A stretch of DNA of 64,000 nt from Sphingomonas suaedae. Its GTDB lineage: Bacteria > Pseudomonadota > Alphaproteobacteria > Sphingomonadales > Sphingomonadaceae. The first letter of the stretch is position 1, and each line of letters begins with the position of its first letter. A program made the position numbers and the translations under genes. The stretch covers positions 3,160,001-3,224,000 of the forward strand of contig NZ_CP042239.1 in assembly GCF_007833215.1 (NCBI RefSeq), written 5' to 3'. The notes below the pieces were generated by a model, which had not been told where the DNA came from, ran no database searches, and worked only from the letters and a program-made list of their open reading frames with translations. This document shows positions 43,045-52,891 of the stretch, piece after piece.

Positions 43045-43625
43045 GCCGCCGCCCGGCTTCCCGGCTTGACGGCCGGGATCGCCGCCAGCTCGGGCGGAAG
43101 CGCGTCGGGCGCATAGCTCGGAACGTCCAGGCGGATCAGCGGGAAGAAGGGAACGCCGAGATCGACGGTGCCGTTCGACCGGTCGACCAGGCTCGCCGCT
43201 GCGATCACCTCGCCCCCGGCGTGCGCGATCGCTCGGATCGCCTCGCGCGACGAAAGCCCGGTGGTGACGACATCCTCCATCATCAGCACCTGCTGTCCCG
43301 GCTCCAGCGCAAATCCGCGCCGCAGTTCGAAGGTGCCGGTGGGGCGTTCGACGAACATCGCATCGACGTTCAGCGCGCGCGCGACCTCCTGCCCGGCGAT
43401 CACGCCGCCCATCGCCGGGGAGACGACCGCGCTGATCCGTGCGCGCAGATCGGCGGGAATCTGTCCCGCCACCGCTTGCGCCAGCCGCGCGGCGCGCGCC
43501 GGGTGCATCAGCACGCGTGCGCATTGCAGGTAGCGAGGGCTGCGAAGCCCCGACGACAGGATGAAATGCCCCTCAAGCAGCGCCTGCGCCGCCCGGAATT
43601 CGTCCAGAACCTCGTCCTCGGTCAC
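43041..43625 (-). CDS. pyrE: Orotate phosphoribosyltransferase
   Basis: 194 residues from GTG 43625, preceded by GGGAG. The PRPP-binding motif [13 protein letters not shown] is near residues 111-123; [12 protein letters not shown] near 20-31. It converts orotate and PRPP to OMP in pyrimidine synthesis. A longer ATG start at 43658 is possible. It is the first gene of the leftward unit. Confidence 0.94.
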   Translation of the reverse strand: MTEDEVLDEFRAAQALLEGHFILSSGLRSPRYLQCARVLMHPARAARLAQAVAGQIPADLRARISAVVSPAMGGVIAGQEVARALNVDAMFVERPTGTFELRRGFALEPGQQVLMMEDVVTTGLSSREAIRAIAHAGGEVIAAASLVDRSNGTVDLGVPFFPLIRLDVPSYAPDALPPELAAIPAVKPGSRAAA

Positions 43626-43692
43626 GCCGCCGCCTGCTCCCTTGTGGTTGCCGAGCATCTAGGCATGTGCCGGTTCCCCCGCAACTGGAGGT

Positions 43693-43739
43693 TCAAAAAG
43701 AGCAAGCCCCCCGGCGCCCGCGGGTCAAAAAGAGCAAGC
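43693..43739. repeat. Direct repeat TCAAAAAGAGCAAGC upstream of coxB
   Basis: The 15-mer TCAAAAAGAGCAAGC occurs at 43693-43707 and 43725-43739, 32 bp start to start (about three helical turns), just before the candidate coxB promoter. The A-rich motif stands out in GC-rich DNA and may be an operator. It lies in the 222-bp gap between pyrE and coxB. Confidence 0.55.
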
Positions 43740-43746
43740 GTTGTGC

Positions 43747-43774
43747 TTGAGGCCCGCGATTGTGGTGCTATAGG
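43747..43774 (+). promoter_or_regulatory. Candidate housekeeping promoter of coxB
   Basis: TTGAGG (43747-43752), 16 bases, TATAGG (43769-43774). It follows the 15-bp direct repeats and leaves a leader of about 65 bases to ATG 43848. Found by eye; moderate match. Confidence 0.4.
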
Positions 43775-43847
43775 CCAGCCTCAACGGGCGGAATGCGCCC
43801 GCGCGACCGGAGAGCCGGCGCCCCCATAATCGGGGAAGACGGAAAAC

Positions 43848-45011
43848 ATGGGGTACAACGACACGATGCGCATGGATGGATTGAAGGCGATCGTCCTGGC
43901 TGCGGGCCTGGCGCTGGCCGGGGGCATGACGGCTCAGGCGCAGCAGGCACCTGCGGCACCGGTTGTCGGCGCGCCCGAGGCACCCGCACCGGTTGCGGTC
44001 GAATCGCCCGCGGCCGCAGCGGCGCCCGCTGCGACGACGCCCGCCGATCCGTTGCTCAATGCCGACGGCACGCACAAAAATGGCCCGACCGAAGCGGTTG
44101 GTCAGCCGGTCGACGGCAAGCTGGGCATTCAGCCCCAGGTGACCCAGCTGGGTCAGCGCGCCGCGAACTTCCACAATTATCTGCTGCTGCCGATCATCGT
44201 GGTGATCTCGATCTTCGTCCTGCTGCTGCTCGGCTGGACGATCCTGCGCTATCGCCGCGCGCGCAATCCGGTGCCGTCGAAGACCACGCACAACACGATG
44301 ATCGAAATCGTGTGGACGCTGGTGCCGGTGCTGATCCTGGCGGTCATCGCCTGGCCGTCGATCTCCCTGCTCGCCAAGCAGTTCAAGCCTGCGCCCGATA
44401 ACGCCGTGACGATCAAGGCGATCGGCAACCAATGGTATTGGTCCTACGAATATCCCGACCATGGCGGCATTTCGATCACCGCGAACATGCTGAAGGAAAA
44501 GGATGAGGTTGCGGCGGGCGCACGGTTCCGCACCGATACCGATGGCCCGCGCCTGCTCGCGGTCGACAACCGCATCGTCGTGCCGGTCGGCACCCCGATC
44601 CGCATCATCGCCACGGCGAATGATGTGATCCACAGCTGGGCGATTCCCGCTTTCTGGATCAAGATCGACGCGGTCCCAGGCCGCCTGAACGAGACCAGCT
44701 TCACCGTCGACAAGCCGGGCGTCTATTTCGGTCAGTGCAGCGAGCTGTGCGGCGCGCGCCATGCCTATATGCCGATCGTGGTCGAGGCGGTTGAGCCCGC
44801 CGTGTTCGCGCAATGGATCGCGGCCAAGGGCGGCACGATGCCGGCGGCCAATACGCCGTCCGCCGCCGCCCCGGCCCAGCCGGGCAGCGATGCGGCCGAC
44901 GCCACCGCGACCCCGCTGGAGGGCACCGTTCCCACCGGCAACGACACGATCGAAGCGACCGCCGCGGGCGCGACCACCAATCAAGCCGCCACCGGCAACA
45001 CGGACCAGTAA
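43848..45011 (+). CDS. coxB: Cytochrome c oxidase subunit II
   Basis: 387 residues. Signal peptide to A-Q-A-Q, two membrane helices (about residues 110-135 and 150-175), then the cupredoxin domain with the copper A site in G-Q-C-S-E-L-C-G-A-R-H-A-Y-M. It accepts electrons from cytochrome c. N- and C-terminal extensions are Ala/Pro/Thr-rich and long for the family; no haem c motif is present. First gene of the oxidase cluster. Confidence 0.96.
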   Translation: MGYNDTMRMDGLKAIVLAAGLALAGGMTAQAQQAPAAPVVGAPEAPAPVAVESPAAAAAPAATTPADPLLNADGTHKNGPTEAVGQPVDGKLGIQPQVTQLGQRAANFHNYLLLPIIVVISIFVLLLLGWTILRYRRARNPVPSKTTHNTMIEIVWTLVPVLILAVIAWPSISLLAKQFKPAPDNAVTIKAIGNQWYWSYEYPDHGGISITANMLKEKDEVAAGARFRTDTDGPRLLAVDNRIVVPVGTPIRIIATANDVIHSWAIPAFWIKIDAVPGRLNETSFTVDKPGVYFGQCSELCGARHAYMPIVVEAVEPAVFAQWIAAKGGTMPAANTPSAAAPAQPGSDAADATATPLEGTVPTGNDTIEATAAGATTNQAATGNTDQ

Positions 45012-46691
<1,680 letters not shown>

Positions 46692-46717
46692 GGTTTGGCG
46701 ACGGCTGAAACGCGAAG

Positions 46718-46745
46718 CGCCCCGGGGGAAACTCCGGGGCGTTTT
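46718..46745 (+). terminator. Rho-independent terminator after ctaD
   Basis: Stem CGCCCCGG/CCGGGGCG with an eight-base loop, directly followed by TTTT. It closes the coxB-ctaD transcript and separates it from the antitoxin-like cassette. Confidence 0.8.
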
Positions 46746-46780
46746 GGTTCGTGAAGGATGCAATGGTCAGCGCTCGTAGC

Positions 46781-46809
46781 TTGTAAAGACGTCGTCTTGT
46801 GCTTATAAT
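46781..46809 (+). promoter_or_regulatory. Strong sigma-70 type promoter of the Panacea cassette, with inverted repeat
   Basis: TTGTAA (46781-46786), exactly 17 bases, TATAAT (46804-46809): a near-perfect housekeeping promoter, unusual in this GC-rich window. The spacer holds the inverted repeat AAGAC-GTC-GTCTT (46786-46798), placed where a repressor would block polymerase. Confidence 0.65.
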
Positions 46810-46827
46810 GTTCTCGTGGAGGCTGCT

Positions 46828-47283
46828 ATGCGCGATAGTCGATCAGTGGCCAACCGCTTCCTCGATCTAGCACTGGAACGCGGTGACGCGGTCACTCCCA
46901 TGCAACTTTTGAAGTTGGTGTACATCGCTCACGGATGGATGCTCGGGCTTCACGGCAGGCCGTTGATCCGTGACGAGGTTGAGGCTTGGCAATATGGGCC
47001 GGTTATTCCGCGGCTATATAATGCAATCCGCCGTTTTCGGAGTCAGCCAGTTGAAGGCCCGTTGTCCGCGGAGAACGCTGCGCTGGATGCGACGGAAGAC
47101 AGCATCGTTCGGCAAGTCTATGATATCTATGGTAACCGGTCCGGGCCTGCCCTCTCTCGTTTGACGCACCAGAAGGGTAGCCCGTGGGATGCGGTCTACG
47201 ACCACGGGTCTTATGGAACCGTCATTCCCAACGATTTGATCGAAGATCACTACGCTAGACTCGCTAAGAAAGCTGCGGCTTGA
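46828..47283 (+). CDS. Panacea/SocA-like (DUF4065) protein, probable antitoxin
   Basis: 151 residues from ATG 46828, with GGAGG six bases upstream (a GTG at 46816 is in frame). The domain pattern is clear: M-Q-L-L-K-L-V-Y-I-A-H-G-W (about residues 25-37) and E-A-W-Q-Y-G-P-V-I-P-R-L-Y (about 51-63). Panacea domains neutralise many unrelated toxins, and Caulobacter SocA is a related antitoxin that delivers SocB to a protease. The gene sits between ctaD and ctaB with its own promoter, overlaps its partner by three bases, and uses more A/T-ending codons than the oxidase genes, suggesting transfer. Antitoxin action is inference. Confidence 0.8.
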   Translation: MRDSRSVANRFLDLALERGDAVTPMQLLKLVYIAHGWMLGLHGRPLIRDEVEAWQYGPVIPRLYNAIRRFRSQPVEGPLSAENAALDATEDSIVRQVYDIYGNRSGPALSRLTHQKGSPWDAVYDHGSYGTVIPNDLIEDHYARLAKKAAA

Positions 47284-47651
47284 GCGACGAGAGGCAGGCG
47301 CAAATTCCTCCGTTGGCGGAGGAAGATGCGCCTGTCGCTGGCGTCGATCTTGGACAAGCGGAAGCGTTTTCGCTAGGGCGGGGATTGCCTGCCCGCGACC
47401 TTCGCCGAGAAGCAGAAGAGTCCGATCACGAGCGAAACGAGAAATTTAAGCGTCACTTCGACAAGATCGGGATATGCGCGCTATATGTATTGGCGGGCGC
47501 GATGCTCCTATCTGGAGGCGCATGGTTCTGGCACATTGTCACCCCGTGGCACTTTTTGAGCGTAGAGCAACTCGCTCATCTTCAGAATCTATTGACCGGT
47601 GGCGTTCTTGTAAGCGTCGGCACCTCCTATTTGAAGAAGCGACTGACCTAA
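47280..47651 (+). CDS. Small two-helix membrane protein, possible toxin partner
   Basis: 123 residues from a TTG overlapping the antitoxin-like gene's stop (TTGA); no good ribosome site, so coupled translation is likely. The first 60 residues are charged and soluble; helices follow at about 63-86 (I-C-A-L-Y-V-L-A-G-A-M-L-L) and 99-117 (L-L-T-G-G-V-L-V-S-V-G-T-S-Y). The loop H-I-V-T-P-W-H-F-L-S-V-E-Q-L is the most distinctive part. I do not recognise a named family. Membrane-active toxins are known partners of Panacea proteins, which is the basis for the proposal. Confidence 0.6.
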   Translation: MSDERQAQIPPLAEEDAPVAGVDLGQAEAFSLGRGLPARDLRREAEESDHERNEKFKRHFDKIGICALYVLAGAMLLSGGAWFWHIVTPWHFLSVEQLAHLQNLLTGGVLVSVGTSYLKKRLT

Positions 47652-47699
47652 GCGACCGCTCTTCCCCCGCGCCCCATCCCCGCCTATAGCGCCCGACAA

Positions 47700-48602
47700 A
47701 TGTCCGTCGCCAACCACGCCCTGACCATCCCCGCCGACTGGCGCGATTTTCTCGCGCTGACCAAGCCGCGGGTGATGAGCCTTGTCGTGTTTACCGGGCT
47801 GTGCGGGATGCTCGCGGCACCCGCGCCGATCCATCCGGTGATCGGCTTTACCGCGATCCTCTGCATCGCGCTGGGGGCGGGCGCGGCGGGGGCGCTCAAC
47901 CAATGGTATGAGGCGGACCTCGACGGCAAGATGAAGCGGACGCAGGGTCGCCCGCTGCCCGCCGGGCGGATGGATCGCCAGTCGGCGCTGCATTTCGGGG
48001 TCGCCGTCGCCGCGCTGTCGGTGATCCTGATGGGGCTTGCGGTGAACTATGTCGCGGCGGGCATATTGCTGCTGTCGATCCTGTTCTACGTGCTGGTCTA
48101 TACTGTCTGGCTCAAGCGGCGGACGCCGCAGAATATCGTTATCGGCGGCGCGGCCGGGGCGTTTCCGCCGCTGATCGGCTGGGCCGCGGCGATGGGGGAT
48201 GTGGCGCTGCTCCCCGTGCTCCTGTTCGGCCTCGTCTTCCTGTGGACCCCGCCCCATTTCTGGGCGCTCGCGCTGTTCGTGAAGACCGATTATGCCAATG
48301 CGGGTGTGCCGATGCTGCCCGTGGTGGCGGGCGAAAGGGCGACGCGGGCGCAGATCGGCCTCTACACGATTCCCATGGCGGCGGTGGCGGTCGCGCCCTG
48401 GCCGCTCGGGCTGACTGGCGCGCTGTACGGAATCGTTTCGATCGTCACGACGGCGCTGTTCGCACTGCTGGCGCTCCAGGTCGCGACGCGGATGGCGGTC
48501 GAGGGGGATGCGATGAAGCCCGAAAAGCGGCTGTTCGCCTATTCGATCTCCTATCTCTTCATCTTGTTCGGCGCGGTCGCGGCGGATAGGTGGTTCGCAT
48601 GA
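47700..48602 (+). CDS. ctaB: Protohaem IX farnesyltransferase (haem O synthase)
   Basis: 300 residues, about nine helices. The prenyltransferase motif [21 protein letters not shown] is intact at about residues 65-85. It makes haem O for the oxidase. No ribosome site precedes ATG 47700; TATAGC at 47685-47690 could be a -10 box of a nearly leaderless promoter, relevant because ctaD has its own terminator and the cassette lies between. Confidence 0.95.
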   Translation: MSVANHALTIPADWRDFLALTKPRVMSLVVFTGLCGMLAAPAPIHPVIGFTAILCIALGAGAAGALNQWYEADLDGKMKRTQGRPLPAGRMDRQSALHFGVAVAALSVILMGLAVNYVAAGILLLSILFYVLVYTVWLKRRTPQNIVIGGAAGAFPPLIGWAAAMGDVALLPVLLFGLVFLWTPPHFWALALFVKTDYANAGVPMLPVVAGERATRAQIGLYTIPMAAVAVAPWPLGLTGALYGIVSIVTTALFALLALQVATRMAVEGDAMKPEKRLFAYSISYLFILFGAVAADRWFA

Positions 48603-48745
48603 ACCCCGAGGAAGAAGACCTGATCCGCGCGCGGCAGAAATCACGCGCCCGCATCATGGCGGTGCTGCTGCTCGCCTTTGTCGTGCTGGTGTTCGCGATC
48701 GCCATCGTGAAGATCCAGGCCGGAATGCCGTTGAGGGCCGAATGA
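48599..48745 (+). CDS. Small single-helix protein of the oxidase cluster
   Basis: 48 residues, overlapping ctaB (ATGA) and ctaG (ATGA). An acidic start (M-N-P-E-E-E-D-L) is followed by a basic stretch and one helix ([16 protein letters not shown]). Small membrane ORFs at this place, sometimes called CoxF, are common in alphaproteobacterial oxidase clusters. The tight overlaps support translation; function in assembly is inference. Confidence 0.8.
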   Translation: MNPEEEDLIRARQKSRARIMAVLLLAFVVLVFAIAIVKIQAGMPLRAE

Positions 48746-49293
48746 ACCTCGCTCTTCCCATCGATCGCAAGCTGCGCACCGCGCTGCTCGCCGTGCTCGG
48801 CGTCGTCGCGATGACTGGCGTCGCGTTTGCCAGCGTGCCGCTCTACCGACTCTTCTGCCAGGTCACCGGCTTTGGCGGGACGACCCAGCGCGCCGACGAC
48901 GCCCCCGGCGCGGTCGATGCCAAGGTCACCGTCGCGTTCGATTCGAACATCAGCCCCGCGCTGACCTGGAAGTTCAAACCCGAGGTCGCGTCCGACAAGA
49001 TCGCCATCGGCGCGCGCGACATGGCGTTCTATATCGCGACCAACACCGGTACCGTACCGGTCACCGGCACCGCGACCTACAATGTCACCCCGGCCCAGGC
49101 GGGCAAATATTTCACCAAGATCGAGTGTTTCTGCTTCACCGAGCAGACGCTGCAACCCGGTGAAAGCGTCCGGATGCCGGTGATCTATTATGTCGACCCG
49201 AAGATCCTGACCGATCCGGATACGAAGGACGTCGAAAAGATCACGCTTTCCTACACATTTTACCCAGTGGATTCCGCCAAGCCCAAAGGCTAG
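48742..49293 (+). CDS. ctaG: Cytochrome c oxidase copper chaperone CtaG (Cox11)
   Basis: 183 residues. One N-terminal helix and a periplasmic domain with P-L-Y-R-L-F-C-Q-V-T-G and the copper-binding C-F-C-F motif in K-I-E-C-F-C-F-T-E-Q. It inserts copper B into subunit I. Overlaps the 48-residue gene by four bases. Confidence 0.96.
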   Translation: MNLALPIDRKLRTALLAVLGVVAMTGVAFASVPLYRLFCQVTGFGGTTQRADDAPGAVDAKVTVAFDSNISPALTWKFKPEVASDKIAIGARDMAFYIATNTGTVPVTGTATYNVTPAQAGKYFTKIECFCFTEQTLQPGESVRMPVIYYVDPKILTDPDTKDVEKITLSYTFYPVDSAKPKG

Positions 49294-49334
49294 GGAAGCC
49301 AGCGAACAACGCCAGAAACGAACAGGGACGGACG

Positions 49335-50240
49335 ATGGCAGGCGCCAAGAACCACGATTACCACATTCTCCCGCCCAGCCCGTGGCCGATGCTCAGCTCG
49401 CTCGCCGCCCTGTGGCTGGCGGCGGGTGGCCTGATGTACATGAAAGAGCATCCGGCGGGCTTCTGGGTGATGCTCTCGGGCCTTGCCGCCGTGCTGTTCT
49501 GTATGGCGTCCTGGTGGGTCGACGTGATCAAGGAAGCCAATGCAGGCGACCATACCCCGGTGGTCCAGCTGCACCTGCGCTATGGCATGATCCTGTTCAT
49601 CGCGTCGGAAGTCATGTTCTTCGTCGGCTGGTTCTGGGCGTGGTTCGATTTCGCGCTGTTCCCGGTGGCGATGAACGTCACCGAACATGGCAGCGTGGTG
49701 GATCTGGTGCAGGGCGCGGTCGCGACCTTCCCGCCCAAGGGGATGGAAGTCCTCCCCGCGTTCGAACTGCCGCTGCTCAACACCTTCATCCTGCTGCTGT
49801 CGGGCACCACGGTGACCTGGGCGCATCACGGCCTGATCCACAATCAGCGTGGCGGTGCGCTGCGCGGCCTGTGGGGCGCGATCGGCGTGGGTGAGAATGA
49901 TGTGGTGAAGAAGGGCCTGTGGCTCACCATCATCCTCGGCCTGATATTCTCGGGCATCCAGGCCTATGAGTATGCGCACGCGCCGTTTGTGTTCGGCAAG
50001 ACCAATTATTCGTCGGCCTTCTACATGGCGACCGGCTTCCACGGCTTCCACGTCATCGTCGGCACGATCTTCCTGATGGTCTGCCTGCTCCGCGCCTATC
50101 AGGGCGATTTCACCCCGCGCCAGCATTTCGGCTTCGAAGCGGCGGCCTGGTACTGGCACTTCGTCGACGTGGTGTGGCTGTTCCTGTTCGTCGCCGTCTA
50201 TGTCTGGGGCAGCGCCGGGGCGCCGGTCCATGGCGGCTGA
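49335..50240 (+). CDS. ctaE: Cytochrome c oxidase subunit III
   Basis: 301 residues, seven helices. Conserved blocks: H-D-Y-H-I-L-P-P-S-P-W-P, W-W-V-D-V-I-K-E, F-F-V-G-W-F-W-A-W-F and W-H-F-V-D-V-V-W-L-F. It stabilises subunit I. GGGACGG lies before the ATG. Confidence 0.97.
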   Translation: MAGAKNHDYHILPPSPWPMLSSLAALWLAAGGLMYMKEHPAGFWVMLSGLAAVLFCMASWWVDVIKEANAGDHTPVVQLHLRYGMILFIASEVMFFVGWFWAWFDFALFPVAMNVTEHGSVVDLVQGAVATFPPKGMEVLPAFELPLLNTFILLLSGTTVTWAHHGLIHNQRGGALRGLWGAIGVGENDVVKKGLWLTIILGLIFSGIQAYEYAHAPFVFGKTNYSSAFYMATGFHGFHVIVGTIFLMVCLLRAYQGDFTPRQHFGFEAAAWYWHFVDVVWLFLFVAVYVWGSAGAPVHGG

Positions 50241-50249
50241 CTCGGGACG

Positions 50250-50624
50250 ATGAGCGAGGCACCGCCTCCGGTCATCGAAACGGCAGTGAAGGGGGCGTGT
50301 CCGCGGTGCGGCGCGCCCTCGCTGTTTTCCGGCTGGGTCAAATTCGCGGATCGCTGTCCTTCATGCGGTCTCGACTATAGCGCGTTCAACGTCGGCGATG
50401 GTCCGGCGGCGTTTCTGACGCTGATCGTCGGCACGATCATCGTCGTGCTGTCGATCTGGCTGGAGCTGGCGGCCGAGCCGCCGGTCTGGGTCCATCTGCT
50501 GATCTGGCCGCCGCTGACCTTGCTGCTGGTGATCTTTAGCCTGCGCTGGGCCAAGGGAGCGCTGCTCGCACTCGAATATCGCAACGCCGCGCGTGAGGGG
50601 CGATTGAAGGACCCCGAGGCGTGA
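50250..50624 (+). CDS. DUF983 zinc-ribbon membrane protein
   Basis: 124 residues. Two C-x-x-C pairs (C-P-R-C-G and C-P-S-C-G, about residues 14-39) form a zinc ribbon; two helices follow. DUF983 genes often sit with oxidase subunit III and SURF1, so a role in oxidase assembly is likely but unproved. surf1 overlaps the end by four bases. Confidence 0.88.
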   Translation: MSEAPPPVIETAVKGACPRCGAPSLFSGWVKFADRCPSCGLDYSAFNVGDGPAAFLTLIVGTIIVVLSIWLELAAEPPVWVHLLIWPPLTLLLVIFSLRWAKGALLALEYRNAAREGRLKDPEA

Positions 50625-51265
50625 GACTTCCGCTATTCCCCACGATCCTGGTCGGCCTCGCCGTCGCGGCGATGATCGGGCTCGGCATCTGGCAGCTCGA
50701 CCGAAGCGGCGAGAAGGAAGCGATGATCGCCCGCCTCGCCGCCAATCGCGCGCTCCCCGAAATGGCGTTTCCCAGCCCTCCGGTCGGCGACGAACACCTG
50801 TTCCGCCGCGCGGGGTTCATGTGCCTCGAGGTCGCGGGGTGGAGCGAGCAGGCGGGGCGCAAGGCCGATGGCAAGAGCGGCTGGCGCCACCTCGCCGAAT
50901 GCCGCATCGGGGCGGAGGGAATGGGCGTCAAGGTCGATATGGGCGTCAGCGACCAGCCGGGCGTGACCCCGCAATGGAAGGGCGGGCAGGTCAGCGGGGT
51001 GATCACCCACGCCCCCGATTCGACGCCCTTGCTCGCATCGCTCTTCGGCAAACGGCCGCCGCGTAACCTGATGCTCGTCGCCGACACGCCTGCGCCGGGC
51101 CTGTCCGCCAGCGCCCCGCCCGATCCATCCAGCGTGCCCAACAACCACCTCGCCTATGCGGTGCAGTGGTTCCTCTTCGCGGGGATCGCGCTGGTGATCT
51201 ACCTCCTCGCGCTGCGGCGGCGAGAGCGCCGCGCTACGCCGCCATCCGATCCGGCGCAAAGCTAG
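50621..51265 (+). CDS. SURF1-family oxidase assembly protein
   Basis: 214 residues from GTG 50621. N-terminal helix (T-I-L-V-G-L-A-V-A-A-M-I-G-L-G-I-W-Q-L) with the SURF1 mark L-G-I-W-Q-L-D-R, and a C-terminal helix (V-Q-W-F-L-F-A-G-I-A-L-V-I-Y). N-N-H-L-A-Y-A-V-Q-W-F is the conserved end. It helps insert haem a into subunit I. Confidence 0.92.
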   Translation: MRLPLFPTILVGLAVAAMIGLGIWQLDRSGEKEAMIARLAANRALPEMAFPSPPVGDEHLFRRAGFMCLEVAGWSEQAGRKADGKSGWRHLAECRIGAEGMGVKVDMGVSDQPGVTPQWKGGQVSGVITHAPDSTPLLASLFGKRPPRNLMLVADTPAPGLSASAPPDPSSVPNNHLAYAVQWFLFAGIALVIYLLALRRRERRATPPSDPAQS

Positions 51266-51308
51266 TCTTTCTTGCTGCCCGGCGGTGCGGCGGCTAGGTC
51301 CGCGAGCC

Positions 51309-52709
51309 ATGCGCTACCAGAGCACGCGCGGCACCGCGCCCGAACTCGATTTCCGTGAAGTCACCCTCGCCGGGCTGGCGAGCGACGGCGGCCTGTATAT
51401 CCCGGTCGAATGGCCGCGCTTCACCGCCGACCAGATCGCGGACATGGCGGGCCTCTCCTATGTCGAGACCGCCGTGCGCGTCATGGCGCCGTTCGTCGCG
51501 GGGAGCCTCACCGAGGACGAGCTGCGCGATCTGTGTACCCGTGCCTATGGCCGGTTCAGCCACGCCGCGGTGACCCCGCTGGTGCAGCTCGACCACCGCC
51601 ATTTCCTGCTCGAACTGTTCCATGGGCCCACGCTCGCGTTCAAGGATGTCGCGCTCCAGCTGCTCGGATTGCTGTTCGAGAAGTTTCTGACCGGCACCGA
51701 CCGGCATTTGACCATCGTCGGGGCGACCAGCGGCGACACCGGCTCTGCCGCGATCGACGCGGTGGCGGGGCGCGAGAAGATCGACATCTTCATGCTCCAC
51801 CCCAAGGGGCGGGTCAGCGACGTCCAGCGCCGCCAGATGACCACCGTGCTCGCGCCCAATGTCCACAACATCGCGATCGAGGGCAGTTTCGACGACGCGC
51901 AGGCGCTGGTGAAGGCGATGTTCAACGACGGGGACTTCTCGGGCCGCTTCCACGTCACCGCGGTCAATTCGATCAACTGGGCGCGACTGATGGCGCAGGT
52001 GGTCTATTATTTCTACGCTGCCGTCCGCCTCGGCGCCCCGGCACGCGAAGTGGCGTTCAGCGTCCCCACCGGCAATTTCGGCGACGTGTTTGCTGGCTAT
52101 GTCGCGGCGAAGATGGGCCTTCCGGTCGCCAAGCTGATCGTCGCGACCAACGTCAACGACATCCTCCACCGCGCGCTGTCGAGCGGCGATTATTCCGCCG
52201 GCGCCGTCACCCCCACCGCCGCGCCGAGCATGGACATCCAGGTCAGCTCGAACTTCGAACGCCTGTTGTTCGACCTCGCCGGGAGCGACGGCCCGGCACT
52301 CGCCGGCCAAATGGCGGGATTCGAATCGAGCCGGGCGATGCGCCTGACCAACGCGCAGCAACAGGGCGCCGCCGCGCTGTTCGCCAGCGACCGGATCGAG
52401 CCGGACGACATGTCGCGCGCGATGGCATGGGCCTGTTCGAACGCGAACGAGATCCTGGATCCGCACACCGCGATCGGCCTTGCCGCCGCGCGCCGCGCCG
52501 ATCTTGCGCCGCACGTGCCGATCGTCACGCTCGCGACCGCGCATCCGGCCAAGTTCGACGACGCGGTCGAGCGCGCCACCGGCATCCGCCCGACGCTGCC
52601 GCCGCGCGTCGGCGACCTGTTCGATCGCGAGGAGCGTTACGACGTCCTCCCCGCGACGTTCGAGGCGATCACCGGTTATGTCGCGGAGCGCGGGACGCCC
52701 AAATCCTGA
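51309..52709 (+). CDS. thrC: Threonine synthase
   Basis: 466 residues from ATG 51309. M-R-Y-Q-S-T-R-G start, G-L-Y-I-P near residue 33, and the PLP lysine in H-G-P-T-L-A-F-K-D-V-A-L-Q. The length matches the long (type 2) threonine synthase. It converts O-phosphohomoserine to threonine. It sits behind SURF1 as often seen in sphingomonads. Confidence 0.96.
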   Translation: MRYQSTRGTAPELDFREVTLAGLASDGGLYIPVEWPRFTADQIADMAGLSYVETAVRVMAPFVAGSLTEDELRDLCTRAYGRFSHAAVTPLVQLDHRHFLLELFHGPTLAFKDVALQLLGLLFEKFLTGTDRHLTIVGATSGDTGSAAIDAVAGREKIDIFMLHPKGRVSDVQRRQMTTVLAPNVHNIAIEGSFDDAQALVKAMFNDGDFSGRFHVTAVNSINWARLMAQVVYYFYAAVRLGAPAREVAFSVPTGNFGDVFAGYVAAKMGLPVAKLIVATNVNDILHRALSSGDYSAGAVTPTAAPSMDIQVSSNFERLLFDLAGSDGPALAGQMAGFESSRAMRLTNAQQQGAAALFASDRIEPDDMSRAMAWACSNANEILDPHTAIGLAAARRADLAPHVPIVTLATAHPAKFDDAVERATGIRPTLPPRVGDLFDREERYDVLPATFEAITGYVAERGTPKS

Positions 52710-52710
52710 C

Positions 52711-52878
52711 CATTCCTCCCCTGAGCTTGTCTCAGGGGAGGGGGACCGCCGGCGAAGCCGGTGGCGGAGGGGCGGCCGCGCAGACGGCCGTGCACAGCTC
52801 GGCAAAATTCCGCCCTCTGCGGGGCGGCCCCTCCACCATGCTTCGCATGGTCCCCCTCCCCCGTTGGGGGAGGAACGG
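52711..52878. repeat. Long palindromic repeat, family C copy 2
   Basis: Begins with the same 40 bases as copy 1 and ends GGGGGAGGAACGG. Its core GGCAAAATTCCGCCCTCTGC is the reverse complement of the copy 1 core, so the interior is inverted relative to the left end. It fills the 182-bp gap between thrC and the methyltransferase. Confidence 0.8.
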
Positions 52879-52891
52879 CTAAGAGACCCCC

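Noticed and set aside
41968..43524. 518-codon version of the serine hydrolase
   Set aside because: The added part is antisense-like Arg/Gly-rich sequence overlapping pyrE in another frame; GTG 43044 gives a proper signal peptide.
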